DNA of 51,139 bases, from NCBI GenBank assembly GCA_002478885.1, contig DLKC01000030.1, positions 1 to 51,139 of the forward strand, in the 5' to 3' direction. Shown here piece by piece: positions 1 through 9,073 of the stretch. How positions within the stretch are numbered: position 1 is the stretch's first letter; every line of letters starts with the position of its first letter. The stretch comes from Chitinophagaceae bacterium UBA7600. Lineage in GTDB: Bacteria; Bacteroidota; Bacteroidia; Chitinophagales; Chitinophagaceae. The notes under the pieces were generated by a model. The model was not told the DNA's origin. It did no database searches and was given only the letters and a program-made list of their open reading frames with translations. The position numbers and the translations under genes are program-made.

Positions 1-3000
1 GCGGCCGTACAGTTTTCATCAACCTGGCCATTGCAATTGTCATCAATGCCATTGCCACAGATTTCGGCAGCACCCGGATTAACAGCTGCATTGGCATCGT
101 TGCAGTCCCCGGTTTTGGCAGAATAGCCAACGGGTGCAGTTGCAGCGCAGAGCATTGCCGTGGTTGCTGAGCCAAAGCCGTCGTGGTCGTTGTCCACGTA
201 GTACAATTGCGGGGCATGAACACTTGCGTCTGCATCGTTGCAATCCGTGTTGTTCGTTGCATAACCAAGCGGCGCTGTAGAAGCGCAGAGCATAGCAGTC
301 GTTGTTGAACCAAAGCCGTCGTGGTCGTTGTCTACATAATATAACTGCGATTGATGAACACTTGCATCTGCATCGTTGCAGTCGGTATTGTTTGTTGCAT
401 AGCCAACAGGTGCAGTTGAAGCGCAGAGCATAGCAGTCGTTGTTGAACCAAAGCCGTCGTGGTCGTTGTCTACATAATACAACTGCGGTTCATGAACGCC
501 TGCATCAGCATCGTTGCAATCCGTGTTGTTTGTTGCATAGCCAAGCGGCGCTGTCGATGCGCAGAGCATAGCAGTCGTTGTTGAACCAAAGCCGTCGTGG
601 TCGTTGTCTACATAATACAACTGCGGTTCGTGAACGCTTGCATCAGCATCGTTGCAATCCGTGTTGTTTGTTGCATAGCCAAGCGGCGCTGTTGAAGCAC
701 AAAGCATTTCGCTTGTTGTTGAACCAAAGCCGTCTTGGTCGTTGTCTACATAATACATCTGCGGTTCATGAACGCTTGCATCAGCATCGTTGCAATCCGT
801 GTTGTTTGTTGCATAGCCAACAGGTGCAGTTGAAGCACAAAGCATTTCGCTTGTTGTTGAGCCGAAGCCATCATGGTCGTTGTCTACATAATACAACTGC
901 GGTTCGTGAACACTTGCATCAGCATCGTTACAATCAGTTCCGTTTGTTGTTAGTGAATAGCCTGTTGGGGCTGTGGCACCATAACAAATATCAGCCTGGC
1001 CGTTATCATAACCATCGCCGTCCACATCTATATATAATGAACCGGTTTGCCATACACTTGCATCAGCATCGTTGCAATCAGTTCCATTTGTTGTTAGTGA
1101 ATAGCCTGAGGGTACTGTGGCTCCATAACAAATATCGGCCTGGCCGTTATCGTACCCATCGCCATCCGCGTCGATGTAGAGAGCAGCAGTTTGCCATACG
1201 CTTGCATCAGCATCGTTGCAATCAGTTCCATTTGTTGTTAGTGAATAACCTGTTGGGGCAGTATCTCCATAGCAAACATCAGCCTGGCCGTTATCATACC
1301 CATCGCCATCCGCGTCTATATAGAGAGCAGCAGTTTGCCATACGCTTGCATCAGCATCGTTGCAATCAGTTCCATTTGTTGTTAGTGAATAACCTGTCGG
1401 GGCTGTGGCACCATAGCAAACATATGCCTGCCCGTTGTCATATCCATCGCCATCCGCGTCTATATACAAAGAACCGGATTGCCATACAGTTCCGTCTGCA
1501 TCATTACAATCACCCGGGATACTGATATCCGTTGTATAACCGGGACCTGGGTTTGCACAAGCTGATACAGCAGTTACGTAATACCCATCGCCATCTGCAT
1601 CCAGGTACCATGTTTTTGGTGTCGTTGTTATGGTAATGGGATCAGAAGCGATGCCATTGGCTGTAACCACCAGTGAATATGTTCCATCCGGCAAACCTGC
1701 AGGCAAGGCAACATTTACGCTGTCAGGCGCATTGCCACGCCTGACACCGGTACTGTTCCAATCGGTGGTGCGACCATAATATACATTGCTGCCTGAAGTA
1801 AGCCGGACGATCGGGTAATTCGTGTTCATCTGCCAGTCATCACCATAACTGGAGCCTTCTGAATTACCGTTAAAGCCGGTCCCGTGTAATGTATATGTTG
1901 AACAAGTTTTCTGATCAATTGATGTAATGACCGGTTTGCCTTCTTCTACCTGGCTACCTGCCGGCGTATACACATAGAGATTTTGATCTCCTTGTTGTGA
2001 TGCCAATATGGTACCATCCGGGAGGTTTAGAAATGTAAACACAAAGGATGAATTTATTATATAGCTTCCGCCGCCGGGTGCCCCCACCTGTGTAAATGAA
2101 TTGCTTACGTAATCATATTCATAGAAAGAAGTAGGAGATGGGAAATTATCGAATTGATCAGGAATTGGAGACACAGCACATAATACTTTCCCATTGGCCA
2201 TCATCGCTGCAGCTGCATCAGGCGTACCTTGCCCGTCGGGAAAATCAGGGCCTGCTACCCATGAACCGGGGCTGTTGTTTCCGGATGGTGTATATATGGC
2301 AGTATGTCCTGTAGAACCAAAGAAGATAACCTTTCCATTCGGTAAAAGACAAGCCCCCCCCGTTTCATATCCAAACAGATCGAACAGGCTAACTGGTGCA
2401 GGTGCATCCAACACCCACTGGTTTAGTGATGGAATATAGCGTTCCGTGCTGTGATCATCGCCTTCGAAGGGAACATCAACCATCAATATGCTGCCATCGG
2501 GTAATTTTACCCATGCAGCTTCATTGTAGTAATCGAGTGTGTTAGGCCCGTTTGTATAGGTATTGGTGGCAGGGTCATATAGGAAGGTTTGTTTACCAGT
2601 GCCACCTACCGCCCCCTGCAGCACACGCCCATCATCCAAAATTTCTGAATTGGCATCAGACAATGTGATACCCGGCAAATTTGCCAACTTCCAGGTATTG
2701 GTAACAGGGTTATATATCTCCCCCCTACTACCCCCGGTTCCATATTCACCGCCAGCAACATATAGCCTGCCGTCTTTTAATAATTGCGAAGAATAATACA
2801 GCCTTGAATCAAACATTGGCCAAATAAAAGACCATGTGCCATTGATATAACTTCCCGAAGCATCAGGCGTTAATTTCTTATACAACAAGGAACCCGAACT
2901 CGCATTCTTTACCAATACAGTACCGTCAGACAGCAGTGTCATAGCACCACCGCCTGAAGGCGCCAGGTTTGTAAGCGTTGTCCAGGATCCTACGGAAGGG

Positions 3001-3203
3001 CTCGCAACAAAAGGAGTTGGGGCAAGTTTGCTAACGTTCATTCCCTGCGGGCGTGCTTTGTACCCTTTGTTTTTTAAAGATAGCGGATACTGTACCTGTG
3101 CATGTACAGAACAGATTCCCGCAAACAGCAGCAACAAACAGCACCAGGCCTTTGCTGTACTGCATTGCTGATCATGAACATGGAATAGTAACTTTTTTTT
3201 CAT
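1..3203 (-). CDS. Secreted kelch/galactose-oxidase-like protein with MopE-type Ca-binding tandem repeats (partial, C-terminus outside window)
   Basis: The frame is open from an ATG at 3203 to the left edge (1067 codons), so the C-terminus is missing. Residues 1-38 form a signal peptide (MKKK start, AWCCLLLLFAGI core, cleavage near SVHA|QV). Residues about 60-430 carry kelch-like strands with repeated L(P)DG and GG motifs (LLSDGTVLV, LKDGRLYVAGG, LPDGSILM, LPNGKVIFFG), as in a galactose-oxidase-type propeller. Residues about 440-540 look like the E-set domain that follows such propellers (PVITSIDQ, LHGTGFNG). From about residue 545 on there are MopE-like repeats with DADGDGY or DNDHDGFG loops and TDCNDADASV, which resemble calcium-binding loops. 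The last visible residues (EICGNGIDDNCNGQVDE) are the classic MopE motif. No copper-radical catalytic residues could be assigned, so enzyme activity is unproven. Probably a cell-surface protein; a sorting domain is expected beyond the edge. Confidence 0.85.
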   Translation of the reverse strand, partial: MKKKLLFHVHDQQCSTAKAWCCLLLLFAGICSVHAQVQYPLSLKNKGYKARPQGMNVSKLAPTPFVASPSVGSWTTLTNLAPSGGGAMTLLSDGTVLVKNASSGSLLYKKLTPDASGSYINGTWSFIWPMFDSRLYYSSQLLKDGRLYVAGGEYGTGGSRGEIYNPVTNTWKLANLPGITLSDANSEILDDGRVLQGAVGGTGKQTFLYDPATNTYTNGPNTLDYYNEAAWVKLPDGSILMVDVPFEGDDHSTERYIPSLNQWVLDAPAPVSLFDLFGYETGGACLLPNGKVIFFGSTGHTAIYTPSGNNSPGSWVAGPDFPDGQGTPDAAAAMMANGKVLCAVSPIPDQFDNFPSPTSFYEYDYVSNSFTQVGAPGGGSYIINSSFVFTFLNLPDGTILASQQGDQNLYVYTPAGSQVEEGKPVITSIDQKTCSTYTLHGTGFNGNSEGSSYGDDWQMNTNYPIVRLTSGSNVYYGRTTDWNSTGVRRGNAPDSVNVALPAGLPDGTYSLVVTANGIASDPITITTTPKTWYLDADGDGYYVTAVSACANPGPGYTTDISIPGDCNDADGTVWQSGSLYIDADGDGYDNGQAYVCYGATAPTGYSLTTNGTDCNDADASVWQTAALYIDADGDGYDNGQADVCYGDTAPTGYSLTTNGTDCNDADASVWQTAALYIDADGDGYDNGQADICYGATVPSGYSLTTNGTDCNDADASVWQTGSLYIDVDGDGYDNGQADICYGATAPTGYSLTTNGTDCNDADASVHEPQLYYVDNDHDGFGSTTSEMLCASTAPVGYATNNTDCNDADASVHEPQMYYVDNDQDGFGSTTSEMLCASTAPLGYATNNTDCNDADASVHEPQLYYVDNDHDGFGSTTTAMLCASTAPLGYATNNTDCNDADAGVHEPQLYYVDNDHDGFGSTTTAMLCASTAPVGYATNNTDCNDADASVHQSQLYYVDNDHDGFGSTTTAMLCASTAPLGYATNNTDCNDADASVHAPQLYYVDNDHDGFGSATTAMLCAATAPVGYSAKTGDCNDANAAVNPGAAEICGNGIDDNCNGQVDENCTA
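85..1489 (-). repeat. Coding tandem repeat array, 6 x 138 bp then 4 x 144 bp
   Basis: The motif ct(t/c)gcatc-gcatcgttgca recurs at 85, 223, 361, 499, 637, 775, 913, 1057, 1201, 1345 and 1489. The first six intervals are exactly 138 bp and the last four exactly 144 bp. On the minus strand the 138-bp unit encodes 46 residues (YYVDNDHDGFG, LCASTAPLGY, NNTDCNDADASV). The 144-bp unit encodes 48 residues (YIDADGDGYDNGQA, CYGATAPTGY, NGTDCNDADASV). Neighbouring units are almost identical in DNA, which points to recent duplication or gene conversion. The unit at 85-222 is the most diverged. Confidence 0.95.
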
Positions 3204-3486
3204 GTGGGTTTTTTTTAATAAAAAATGACGATAGGAGGATATGGCAGGCATATTTGTTTCAGCCGGAATTGTAAAAAAAGCACGGCGGCCTGCCAATAAG
3301 TTTGCGCCCATATAAAAGGTTTGGTTGAATTAACGGAAACGGATAAAGGAGTTATGGCATTCAGAGGATTGGGGTACGGATCACTTATTCCAACATCAGA
3401 TCGATGATGAAAGATAATATTAGTCTTACAGACAGACCCTGTATAAACGCGACAAAACAATTATGCTTTCCTGGTCTTTGCCATTT
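3204..3486. other. Intergenic, upstream of the kelch/MopE gene
   Basis: This 283-bp gap separates the AraC gene from the start of the secreted repeat protein, both on the minus strand. It should hold the promoter of the latter, but I see no clear TTTG/TAnnTTTG pair. Short open frames here overlap both strands and look random. Confidence 0.5.
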
Positions 3487-4296
3487 TTACTGCGGTGGTT
3501 GCAACAGGAAGTACAAAAACGATGGTTCGATATCTACCAGGTCAGCCGGTTTTATGGTGAGATACCTGGTAAAATCTTTTGTTATATGTGCCTGGTCATA
3601 ATAACCAGTGGCTGTACAAAGTTCCAACCAAGACACTGATGCATTCAAGCGTATAAAATTAACCAGGCACTTAAACCGGTATATCCTTATATATTCGCCA
3701 GGGGTTAACCCGATATAGCGACTGAAATAGCGTTGCAGGCTTCGTGTTGTAATAAAACAATCCCGCTCAACATCCCTTACCGTAACAACCGCTTTGCGCT
3801 CATGGATATATTCAAGGGCGGCACTTACTTTATCATTTATTTTCTCTACAGGCCTTGCCATGAAAAACCGGTTCATCACGGCAATTATTTCTTCATCGGT
3901 GGCGGCAGCCCTTAATTCAGCAATCAATGTTTCACATGCTGCTTCCCCCAGCAGTTCTGAAAGAGGCATGGTGGTATTGGTAATTGATGCCATATCAAGC
4001 CCAAACAACCTGTACAAACCGCAAGGCTGAATAAATACCATCAGGATCTTGCTTTTGCCTTTTATTGCCCCTATCACCGGAACGGTAACCTGCCCGGTAG
4101 CGCAATATCGGTCTTTCATAAATGTGGCGTCATTAACGGTAGCATTAACGTCACCCTCAAGACAAATGATCAATCCGCAAAAACCTAACGGCGGTGATAT
4201 ATATGGTTCGTAAAAATCTTCTTCAACAATAGTAATACCGTAAAATGCTATGTATGCTGCAAGTGATTCAGGCGGGGGAAATTGAATGGGTTGCAT
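3487..4296 (-). CDS. AraC family transcriptional regulator
   Basis: 269 residues. The C-terminal ~110 residues have the AraC/XylS double helix-turn-helix: a first HTH around VTVRDVERDCFITTRSLQRY followed by FSRYIGLTPGEYIRIYRF, and a second around SWLELCTATGYYDQAHITKD followed by FTRYLTIKPAD, which matches the family signature (GYYDQAHxxxxF). The N-terminal ~150 residues resemble the DUF6597-type sensor domain common in Bacteroidota AraC proteins (cysteine-rich, PLGFCGLIICLEGD). No membrane segment or receiver domain is present, so it is cytoplasmic. The target is unknown; the flanking genes on the same strand encode surface proteins. Confidence 0.9.
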   Translation of the reverse strand: MQPIQFPPPESLAAYIAFYGITIVEEDFYEPYISPPLGFCGLIICLEGDVNATVNDATFMKDRYCATGQVTVPVIGAIKGKSKILMVFIQPCGLYRLFGLDMASITNTTMPLSELLGEAACETLIAELRAAATDEEIIAVMNRFFMARPVEKINDKVSAALEYIHERKAVVTVRDVERDCFITTRSLQRYFSRYIGLTPGEYIRIYRFKCLVNFIRLNASVSWLELCTATGYYDQAHITKDFTRYLTIKPADLVDIEPSFLYFLLQPPQ

Positions 4297-4779
4297 ATAA
4301 GTAAGCTAATATCACTACAAGCTGCAACATTTGCTGTTTTTTGCGTTGCAGCTTCCTGTAAACAAATTTAAAAAAGTCATCGTGTGCACCTCTTGTAAAA
4401 TACCTTAAATCTTTTATGCATACAGGGAATGCCTTGCAGGAAATACTGAAGAAATTCATACTCAAGCATTTCGCTAAAAATTTATGTTAGCGCTTTTATA
4501 TAATTGGGCGGAAATACCACTGAACGGGTATCATTTGCCGAATGAAGCTATAGTGCTCCAGTGTGCGACGCAACCGGTGTTGCCATTAGCAGGAATGCCT
4601 GGCTCAAAAAAATGCGTGAACGCGTTTTATAAAGAAATGCGTTGCTTATTGCTGTGTATTTTAAACTTGTCTTCGCGAAGATGCTTTCGATTTCAATGCG
4701 TTTCTTTCATACCACATGATTAAACGGTAGTACCACTTTGGCTTAAGCAGCGAACATTGTCCAGGCGAACTCAAGGCTT
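4297..4779. other. Intergenic region with dispersed repeats
   Basis: 483 bp without a supportable gene. It holds a ~100-bp element (4537-4637) that is repeated at 8378-8480, and a second element (4671-4712, starting with the palindrome CTTCGCGAAG) repeated at 8242-8282. A 79-codon frame across 4484-4723 lies inside the repeats and is not believed. Confidence 0.7.
4537..4637 (-). repeat. Dispersed intergenic repeat, GTTGCGTCGCACACT core (copy 1)
   Basis: About 100 bp, roughly 80% identical by eye to 8378-8480. It contains the core GTTGCGTCGCACACT (minus strand, 4560-4574) that recurs in many gaps of this window. Confidence 0.85.
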
Positions 4780-6807
4780 TCAGTTTTTTATAAAGACAGC
4801 GCTTGCATTTCCTTTTGGCGACTCTGCCCGCAGCAGGTAACTGCCTTTGGCGAATGCTGAAACATCGATACTATATGTGCCTTGTGCGGCAGTCGCTTTG
4901 ATCTTTTTTAGTATCCTGCCGGTAATATCCAACACGTATAGTGCATTGATGGCATGATCCGCAGGCAACGTAACCGTTAAAGTATTTTGGACAGGATTAG
5001 GATAAATGATGAATTTCCCGGTATTGTTGCCTGATGCATCCGACGTAACTGTGGATGCAAATGCAGCATCATCATTACTGATCTTACCGATTCCCACACT
5101 GTCGAGGAGCACAGCATTGACAGGACTAAAGAGGCCTACTGCAAATCTTTCGTCGGCTTCCGGAACAAGATCGCCATTGATCGTAACCCGAATCACTTTT
5201 ACTGTATCACCCGGTTTAAATAATATTAACCCCGATGCAGGCAGGTAGTCAGCAGGAGCAGTCGCGGCGATGTCCCTGGTTTGAAAATTTACTACTACTG
5301 AATCCTGGGATGCTTCACTTAAACTGACGCGGAAGCGCATGGTTTTCGTGCCGCCATCACCTTCTGCTATTTGTGCGTTTGTTATATATAACCCGGGCAG
5401 GCTGCATTGGCTGCTCAGGATGTTTTCATTTTCTATTGTCGTGCCCGGTGCCAGCGTATGACCCTGCAGGCCCTGGTAAGCCGCGGGGTAAAATGGTGAC
5501 CGGAAAACAAGGTTGTTTACAGGTGAATCACCCTGTTTCACGATACCCAGGTCTGTAACAGGATTGATATACCGCCACACAGTTTGTCCGCCAGGGTTGT
5601 ATTCAAAAAAATTACCGTTGGCCCCTGAACACACCAGTACATTGGCATTCTCCAGCATTTGAGCGCCCGAAATAAACGGTGAGTATAAATGATTTTCGTT
5701 GCCTTCGTTGTATACCAACGCTGCGGCTGCCGGACCATATGGCAAACCTGGCGCATAATTCCCGGCGCTATCAACAGGCGGAATGATAATATCTACCGTA
5801 GAATAGTCGTTGATGCCGCCGTTTCTGCCCTGGCCATTATTAAAGACCATAATCTGGTTGGCATAAGGCAAGCCGGGTTCTATCCAATGCGCATTGTGTT
5901 GAAAGAAGAGTTGCTGGTCAGCCTGGGTACCACTTTTATAAACAAGTGGATTGCCCCAGCGATAGAGTATGTTGCCACCCTTGCCATAGCGACCACCTTT
6001 GCCCGTCCTGGCTTCAGCCGTGGTTGTACTATGATCGATGATGTACAACTCATTAAAATTGGGAGAGTTTATCATGACCTGATCAAACGCCGGGTTGTAG
6101 TCGATCGCGTTCAGGTGTACCCAATCAGGCACCGTATCTTTTGGTGTATAGTTAATGTCGATCCTTCCCGGCCTCGATGCCACTGCAGCATAATTTGGTT
6201 TTGTTGCGTCAAAATCCTGTACGAGGTGATCCCATAAATGCCACTCCCAAACGACCGTCGCTTTTTTATCACTTACCGGGTGCAGTTCCAGTACGGCTTC
6301 ACTCCAGACACTGCTGCCGGCATGTAAAGGATTTCTGCCCGCAGCTATTGCCTCGGCTGTTGTTTTTCGTTCCCATGCCAGCACCAGGATATTCCCATTT
6401 GGCAGCGCCCTGACATCGTGGTGGGACTGGTAAATTGAATCTGACACAATATATGCCCCTGTCACGTTGCTGTTCCAATCCAGCACCTGCACAATACCCC
6501 CGCTTCCACCCGCAGGGAAGAGCGGATTAAAATACGTTCCGGCCCTTAGCAGATAACCATTGGGCTCAAGATAAACTGAGGCGCCCGGTTTATAACTGCT
6601 ATGCCATGTATGAATCTTCCTGCCACATTTGTCTATAAGATAGGTAGTCGTGTCTGCAAGCGGTGCAAACAGGATATACCCCTTTTCCGTTGTGCCGGTG
6701 TCTTTTTGTACCAGGCCAACTGTAGTTTGGGCAGCAACATCATTTGTTAAGGCAACTAAGAGGTATACCAATAGTAAGGTAACGCAGGTTTTTATAAAAC
6801 TTGTCAT
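4780..6807 (-). CDS. Arylsulfotransferase-like (ASST) secreted protein with Calx-beta domain and T9SS type A sorting domain
   Basis: 675 residues. Signal peptide about 1-26 (LLLVYLLVALTNDVAAQ). Residues about 30-440 resemble bacterial arylsulfotransferase/ArsK-type six-bladed propellers: GYILFAPLADTTTYLID, GRKIHTWHSSYKPGASVYL, SHHDVRALPNGNILVLAWE, DWVHLNAIDYNP, FFQHNAHWIEPG and LYRWGNP. Histidines in SHHDVR, WVHLNAI and HNAHW are candidates for the catalytic or PAPS-independent transfer site. Residues about 465-570 form a Calx-beta domain (AEGDGGTKTMRFRVSLS, GDLVPEADERFAVGL). The last ~75 residues are a type A T9SS sorting domain (FIIYPNPVQNTLTV ... GSYLLRAES). The protein is expected to cross the outer membrane by T9SS. 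The sulfotransferase substrate, if any, is unknown. Confidence 0.85.
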   Translation of the reverse strand: MTSFIKTCVTLLLVYLLVALTNDVAAQTTVGLVQKDTGTTEKGYILFAPLADTTTYLIDKCGRKIHTWHSSYKPGASVYLEPNGYLLRAGTYFNPLFPAGGSGGIVQVLDWNSNVTGAYIVSDSIYQSHHDVRALPNGNILVLAWERKTTAEAIAAGRNPLHAGSSVWSEAVLELHPVSDKKATVVWEWHLWDHLVQDFDATKPNYAAVASRPGRIDINYTPKDTVPDWVHLNAIDYNPAFDQVMINSPNFNELYIIDHSTTTAEARTGKGGRYGKGGNILYRWGNPLVYKSGTQADQQLFFQHNAHWIEPGLPYANQIMVFNNGQGRNGGINDYSTVDIIIPPVDSAGNYAPGLPYGPAAAALVYNEGNENHLYSPFISGAQMLENANVLVCSGANGNFFEYNPGGQTVWRYINPVTDLGIVKQGDSPVNNLVFRSPFYPAAYQGLQGHTLAPGTTIENENILSSQCSLPGLYITNAQIAEGDGGTKTMRFRVSLSEASQDSVVVNFQTRDIAATAPADYLPASGLILFKPGDTVKVIRVTINGDLVPEADERFAVGLFSPVNAVLLDSVGIGKISNDDAAFASTVTSDASGNNTGKFIIYPNPVQNTLTVTLPADHAINALYVLDITGRILKKIKATAAQGTYSIDVSAFAKGSYLLRAESPKGNASAVFIKN

Positions 6808-7015
6808 AAGCAGGGTTCTAATTGTAAGGAAAAAAGGAAGGTCAGCGTTGTAAGAAAAATAATATCCTGATCAGCAAATTAAGCAAAAACCGGGATAAAA
6901 ACGCGGTTTGCGGCAGGTGTTATAGAACCAACGCCCACGGATAGCTGAAGCCCGCCCGGAAAAGTTGTTATCCATATACCCGCAGATAAAAAGCTCCGCC
7001 CCAATTGTTTTGATG

Positions 7016-8017
7016 TTATTGCTTTGCATAAATAACGCACATACCATTCTCTATGCCGGCAGCGGCGTTGTATATATCCCCGTACCGGTAATAGCGGTTC
7101 TTCCCCTTAAGACTTCCGTCGGCGTGTGTTAAAGCAACATTCCATGGGTCGTTTACCTGGAAAAAGATTTCATCATCAACTTTTTTATATCCATACACAA
7201 CTACAAAATGATTAAAGTTTTCGGGGTAATAACGATCTGCATACGGATCACCTGATACGCCAATAAAACCTCCCAGCTTTTCCGTAGTAATCAACAAAAT
7301 GCCAATACGCCCTGAATCGATCTGCTTTTTGATAATGTTGAATGTTTCTTCTGCAGTGCCACCCAGGTTTACGTAGGAGTGATCAAAATCGTGTTCCCGG
7401 AGGTACTCCCCTATTGTACCAAAGCCCCAGAGCCCGGTATTTTGAGGAAAATAAGCCCTTGCATCAGCAGGCGCCAGGTTAAAAGACGAATCAGCCCATT
7501 TCATTGCCATCGTTACGCAGGCTGGCCCGCAGTTGATGTTCCAGTATTCCCCGGTACCAGCCTGCGTAAAATACCAGTTATACAACCTGTCATTACTCCC
7601 CGATTCTTTTATAAACCTGCCTAGCCCCCATTTAGCCGTATAATCGTTATTGGTAGCTGAAACAATCCAGTGCTTTATTACCCCACTTTTGTTTTTGACT
7701 GAATAGTTAAGATAGTTGTTGTAATTGTTAGCCGTTTTACCGCTTACCTGCGCCACACCATTGATACTGGCAGATGCGCCTTCAGTTAAACTGAAAGAAG
7801 CCACGAGATTTTCAGGGTCGGTAACCGTATCAGCAAAGCGCACATCGACCAGGCCAGGTGATACTGTAATCACCGGTTGCATACCATCGATCGTGTAGTT
7901 TAAAATATCGGCCACAGAATCTTTAACCGGGCCGCCGGGAGGAACGGGAGTGTTTTCCGCTTTGTTGCAGGAACAACAAACGATTGAAAAAATGAGCAAG
8001 GCCTGTAGCAATTTCAT
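7016..8017 (-). CDS. C39-like (papain-fold) cysteine peptidase lipoprotein
   Basis: 333 residues from the ATG at 8017. An in-frame ATG at 8035 is possible, but 8017 puts a proper lipoprotein signal first (MKLLQALLIFSIVCCSC, lipid Cys about residue 17). Residues about 35-125 look like a small beta-sandwich ending in IKHWIVSATNND, similar to the IHWTV-type surface domains of Bacteroidota. Residues about 155-330 resemble the Peptidase_C39_2 fold: Cys163 in NCGPACVTM is the presumed nucleophile, followed by a His in FNHFVVVYGY and an Asp in VNDPWN. It is likely anchored to the cell envelope facing outward or to the periplasm. The substrate is unknown; the fold is used both for leader-peptide cleavage and for peptidoglycan or protein hydrolysis. 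Confidence 0.8.
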   Translation of the reverse strand: MKLLQALLIFSIVCCSCNKAENTPVPPGGPVKDSVADILNYTIDGMQPVITVSPGLVDVRFADTVTDPENLVASFSLTEGASASINGVAQVSGKTANNYNNYLNYSVKNKSGVIKHWIVSATNNDYTAKWGLGRFIKESGSNDRLYNWYFTQAGTGEYWNINCGPACVTMAMKWADSSFNLAPADARAYFPQNTGLWGFGTIGEYLREHDFDHSYVNLGGTAEETFNIIKKQIDSGRIGILLITTEKLGGFIGVSGDPYADRYYPENFNHFVVVYGYKKVDDEIFFQVNDPWNVALTHADGSLKGKNRYYRYGDIYNAAAGIENGMCVIYAKQ

Positions 8018-8115
8018 CGGCAGCATTTCTAACAATAAATATACGGCAAAATAGCCGTGATGCGTCGCCGATGTGCGTTGGTTGCCCTGGTTAAGCTGCC
8101 CTATCCATATGGCTT

Positions 8116-8188
8116 ACCCATCTTCCCTACTACTATGATGCTTTTGTTGTGTCACTCACTTGTAGGTTCTGTTCTTTACTGAACAGGA
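8116..8188 (+). repeat. Dispersed repeat, GTTGTGTCACTCACTT core (copy 1 of long form)
   Basis: About 72 bp, closely matching 14893-14966. The core GTTGTGTCACTCACTT (8146-8161) also occurs inverted at 21025-21040 and 42189-42204. Confidence 0.85.
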
Positions 8189-8377
8189 TCGTGTTTGCCA
8201 GAGCCTGATGGATTTGCCAGGGGTATTTATTTTTTAACGGCCTTCGCGAAGCTCCTTCGATTTCAGCCTGTTTCTTTCATACGCCTTGCTATAGCTGGAG
8301 TGCTGCTGTGACTTCAACTTTTGCAGGTACATGCGCACATTCGGAAGTTTGATTGAAGCAAATTAGTCATCCGGATG

Positions 8378-8480
8378 GCCGAATAAAGTTATAGTGCTCC
8401 AGTGTGCGACGCAACCGGTGATGCCATTGGTGCGGATGGCCGGCTCAAAAAAAAATGTGTTACCACTGTTATAAAGGAAA
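8378..8480 (-). repeat. Dispersed intergenic repeat, GTTGCGTCGCACACT core (copy 2)
   Basis: Matches 4537-4637 over about 100 bp, including the shared TATAGTGCTCC flank and the GGCTCAAAAAAA tail. The core is at 8401-8415. Confidence 0.85.
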
Positions 8481-8482
8481 GA

Positions 8483-8920
8483 TTATTCTTCTTCGCTATA
8501 GGCCATTTGCATGAAATGGATGACTTCCTCATTCAGATCTTCTTTATACAACATCCTGAAATGATGATTGAATTGCGCCATGCCGGGAACCTGCGCTATT
8601 TTATTAAAACACAGGTTAGCGGGATAAGCCTGCCTGAACGGGAATACGATATGAATAAAGTTTTTGCCGAGCTGTGTTATCCAGGCAATGCGCCTATGTG
8701 CATTTGAAATGCCAATCATCGTTTTGGCCGGATGAACCCCGATGATGCCCATATTACTATACGTTTCAATAAAATGATTGTACAGTTCAATCGTATGCCC
8801 GGACTTACCGGCTAAAAAATCTGCTATGCTTTTATCCGACATTGCAACAAGGTAAGCAAAACTATCTTCACACTTAAGGTAAGCCTCCTGTAACATTCCG
8901 GCAGGTTGGGCAGCAGCCAA
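8483..8920 (-). CDS. Conserved hypothetical protein, DUF5655-like
   Basis: 145 residues from ATG 8920; a second ATG at residue 9 (8896) is an equal candidate. No signal peptide or membrane segment. The order of motifs (FLAGKSGHTIELYNHFIE, then HPAKTMIGISNAHRRIAWI, then a basic/aromatic strand and AYSEE at the end) resembles the DUF5655 domain, which often has a PTKTxIAY-type strand. The opposite strand also has a 101-codon frame here; I prefer the minus frame because it has the recognisable domain pattern and a more usual composition. Function unknown. Its stop lies directly at the end of the dispersed repeat at 8378-8480. Confidence 0.65.
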   Translation of the reverse strand: MAAAQPAGMLQEAYLKCEDSFAYLVAMSDKSIADFLAGKSGHTIELYNHFIETYSNMGIIGVHPAKTMIGISNAHRRIAWITQLGKNFIHIVFPFRQAYPANLCFNKIAQVPGMAQFNHHFRMLYKEDLNEEVIHFMQMAYSEEE

Positions 8921-9073
8921 TAGAATACATCCACCCTGCTAAGACGAGTCTCCATATGCTTCCTCCCTTTTAACCGTTATGCAAACCGCTTAACAAAAAA
9001 GCGTTCTAAATTATTGCTGCGGGGCAACATCTACGAACATATTCGTTAATTTAAGCGCAAAGAAACCGCTCCT

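Larger units (their letters stand above)
8018..8482. other. Intergenic region dominated by dispersed repeats
   Basis: About 465 bp. It contains the element 8116-8188 (second copy at 14893-14966), the CTTCGCGAAG element 8242-8282 (second copy at 4671-4712) and the element 8378-8480 (second copy at 4537-4637). No gene is supportable. Confidence 0.75.

Noticed and set aside
85..1489. The regular spacing first looked like a CRISPR-type array.
   Set aside because: Units are 138 or 144 bp with no short-repeat/spacer pattern, and they lie in frame within a clear secreted protein.
578..1525. A 315-codon open frame on the plus strand, rich in His, Leu and Arg.
   Set aside because: It is the antisense shadow of the MopE repeat array; its own repeats simply mirror the 138/144-bp periodicity and its composition is not protein-like.
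5689..6237. A 182-codon plus-strand frame inside the arylsulfotransferase-like gene.
   Set aside because: Antisense to a well-supported gene with recognisable domains; no domain pattern of its own.
8402..8707. 101-codon plus-strand frame overlapping the DUF5655-like gene.
   Set aside because: It starts inside a dispersed repeat and has no family pattern; the minus frame is better supported.
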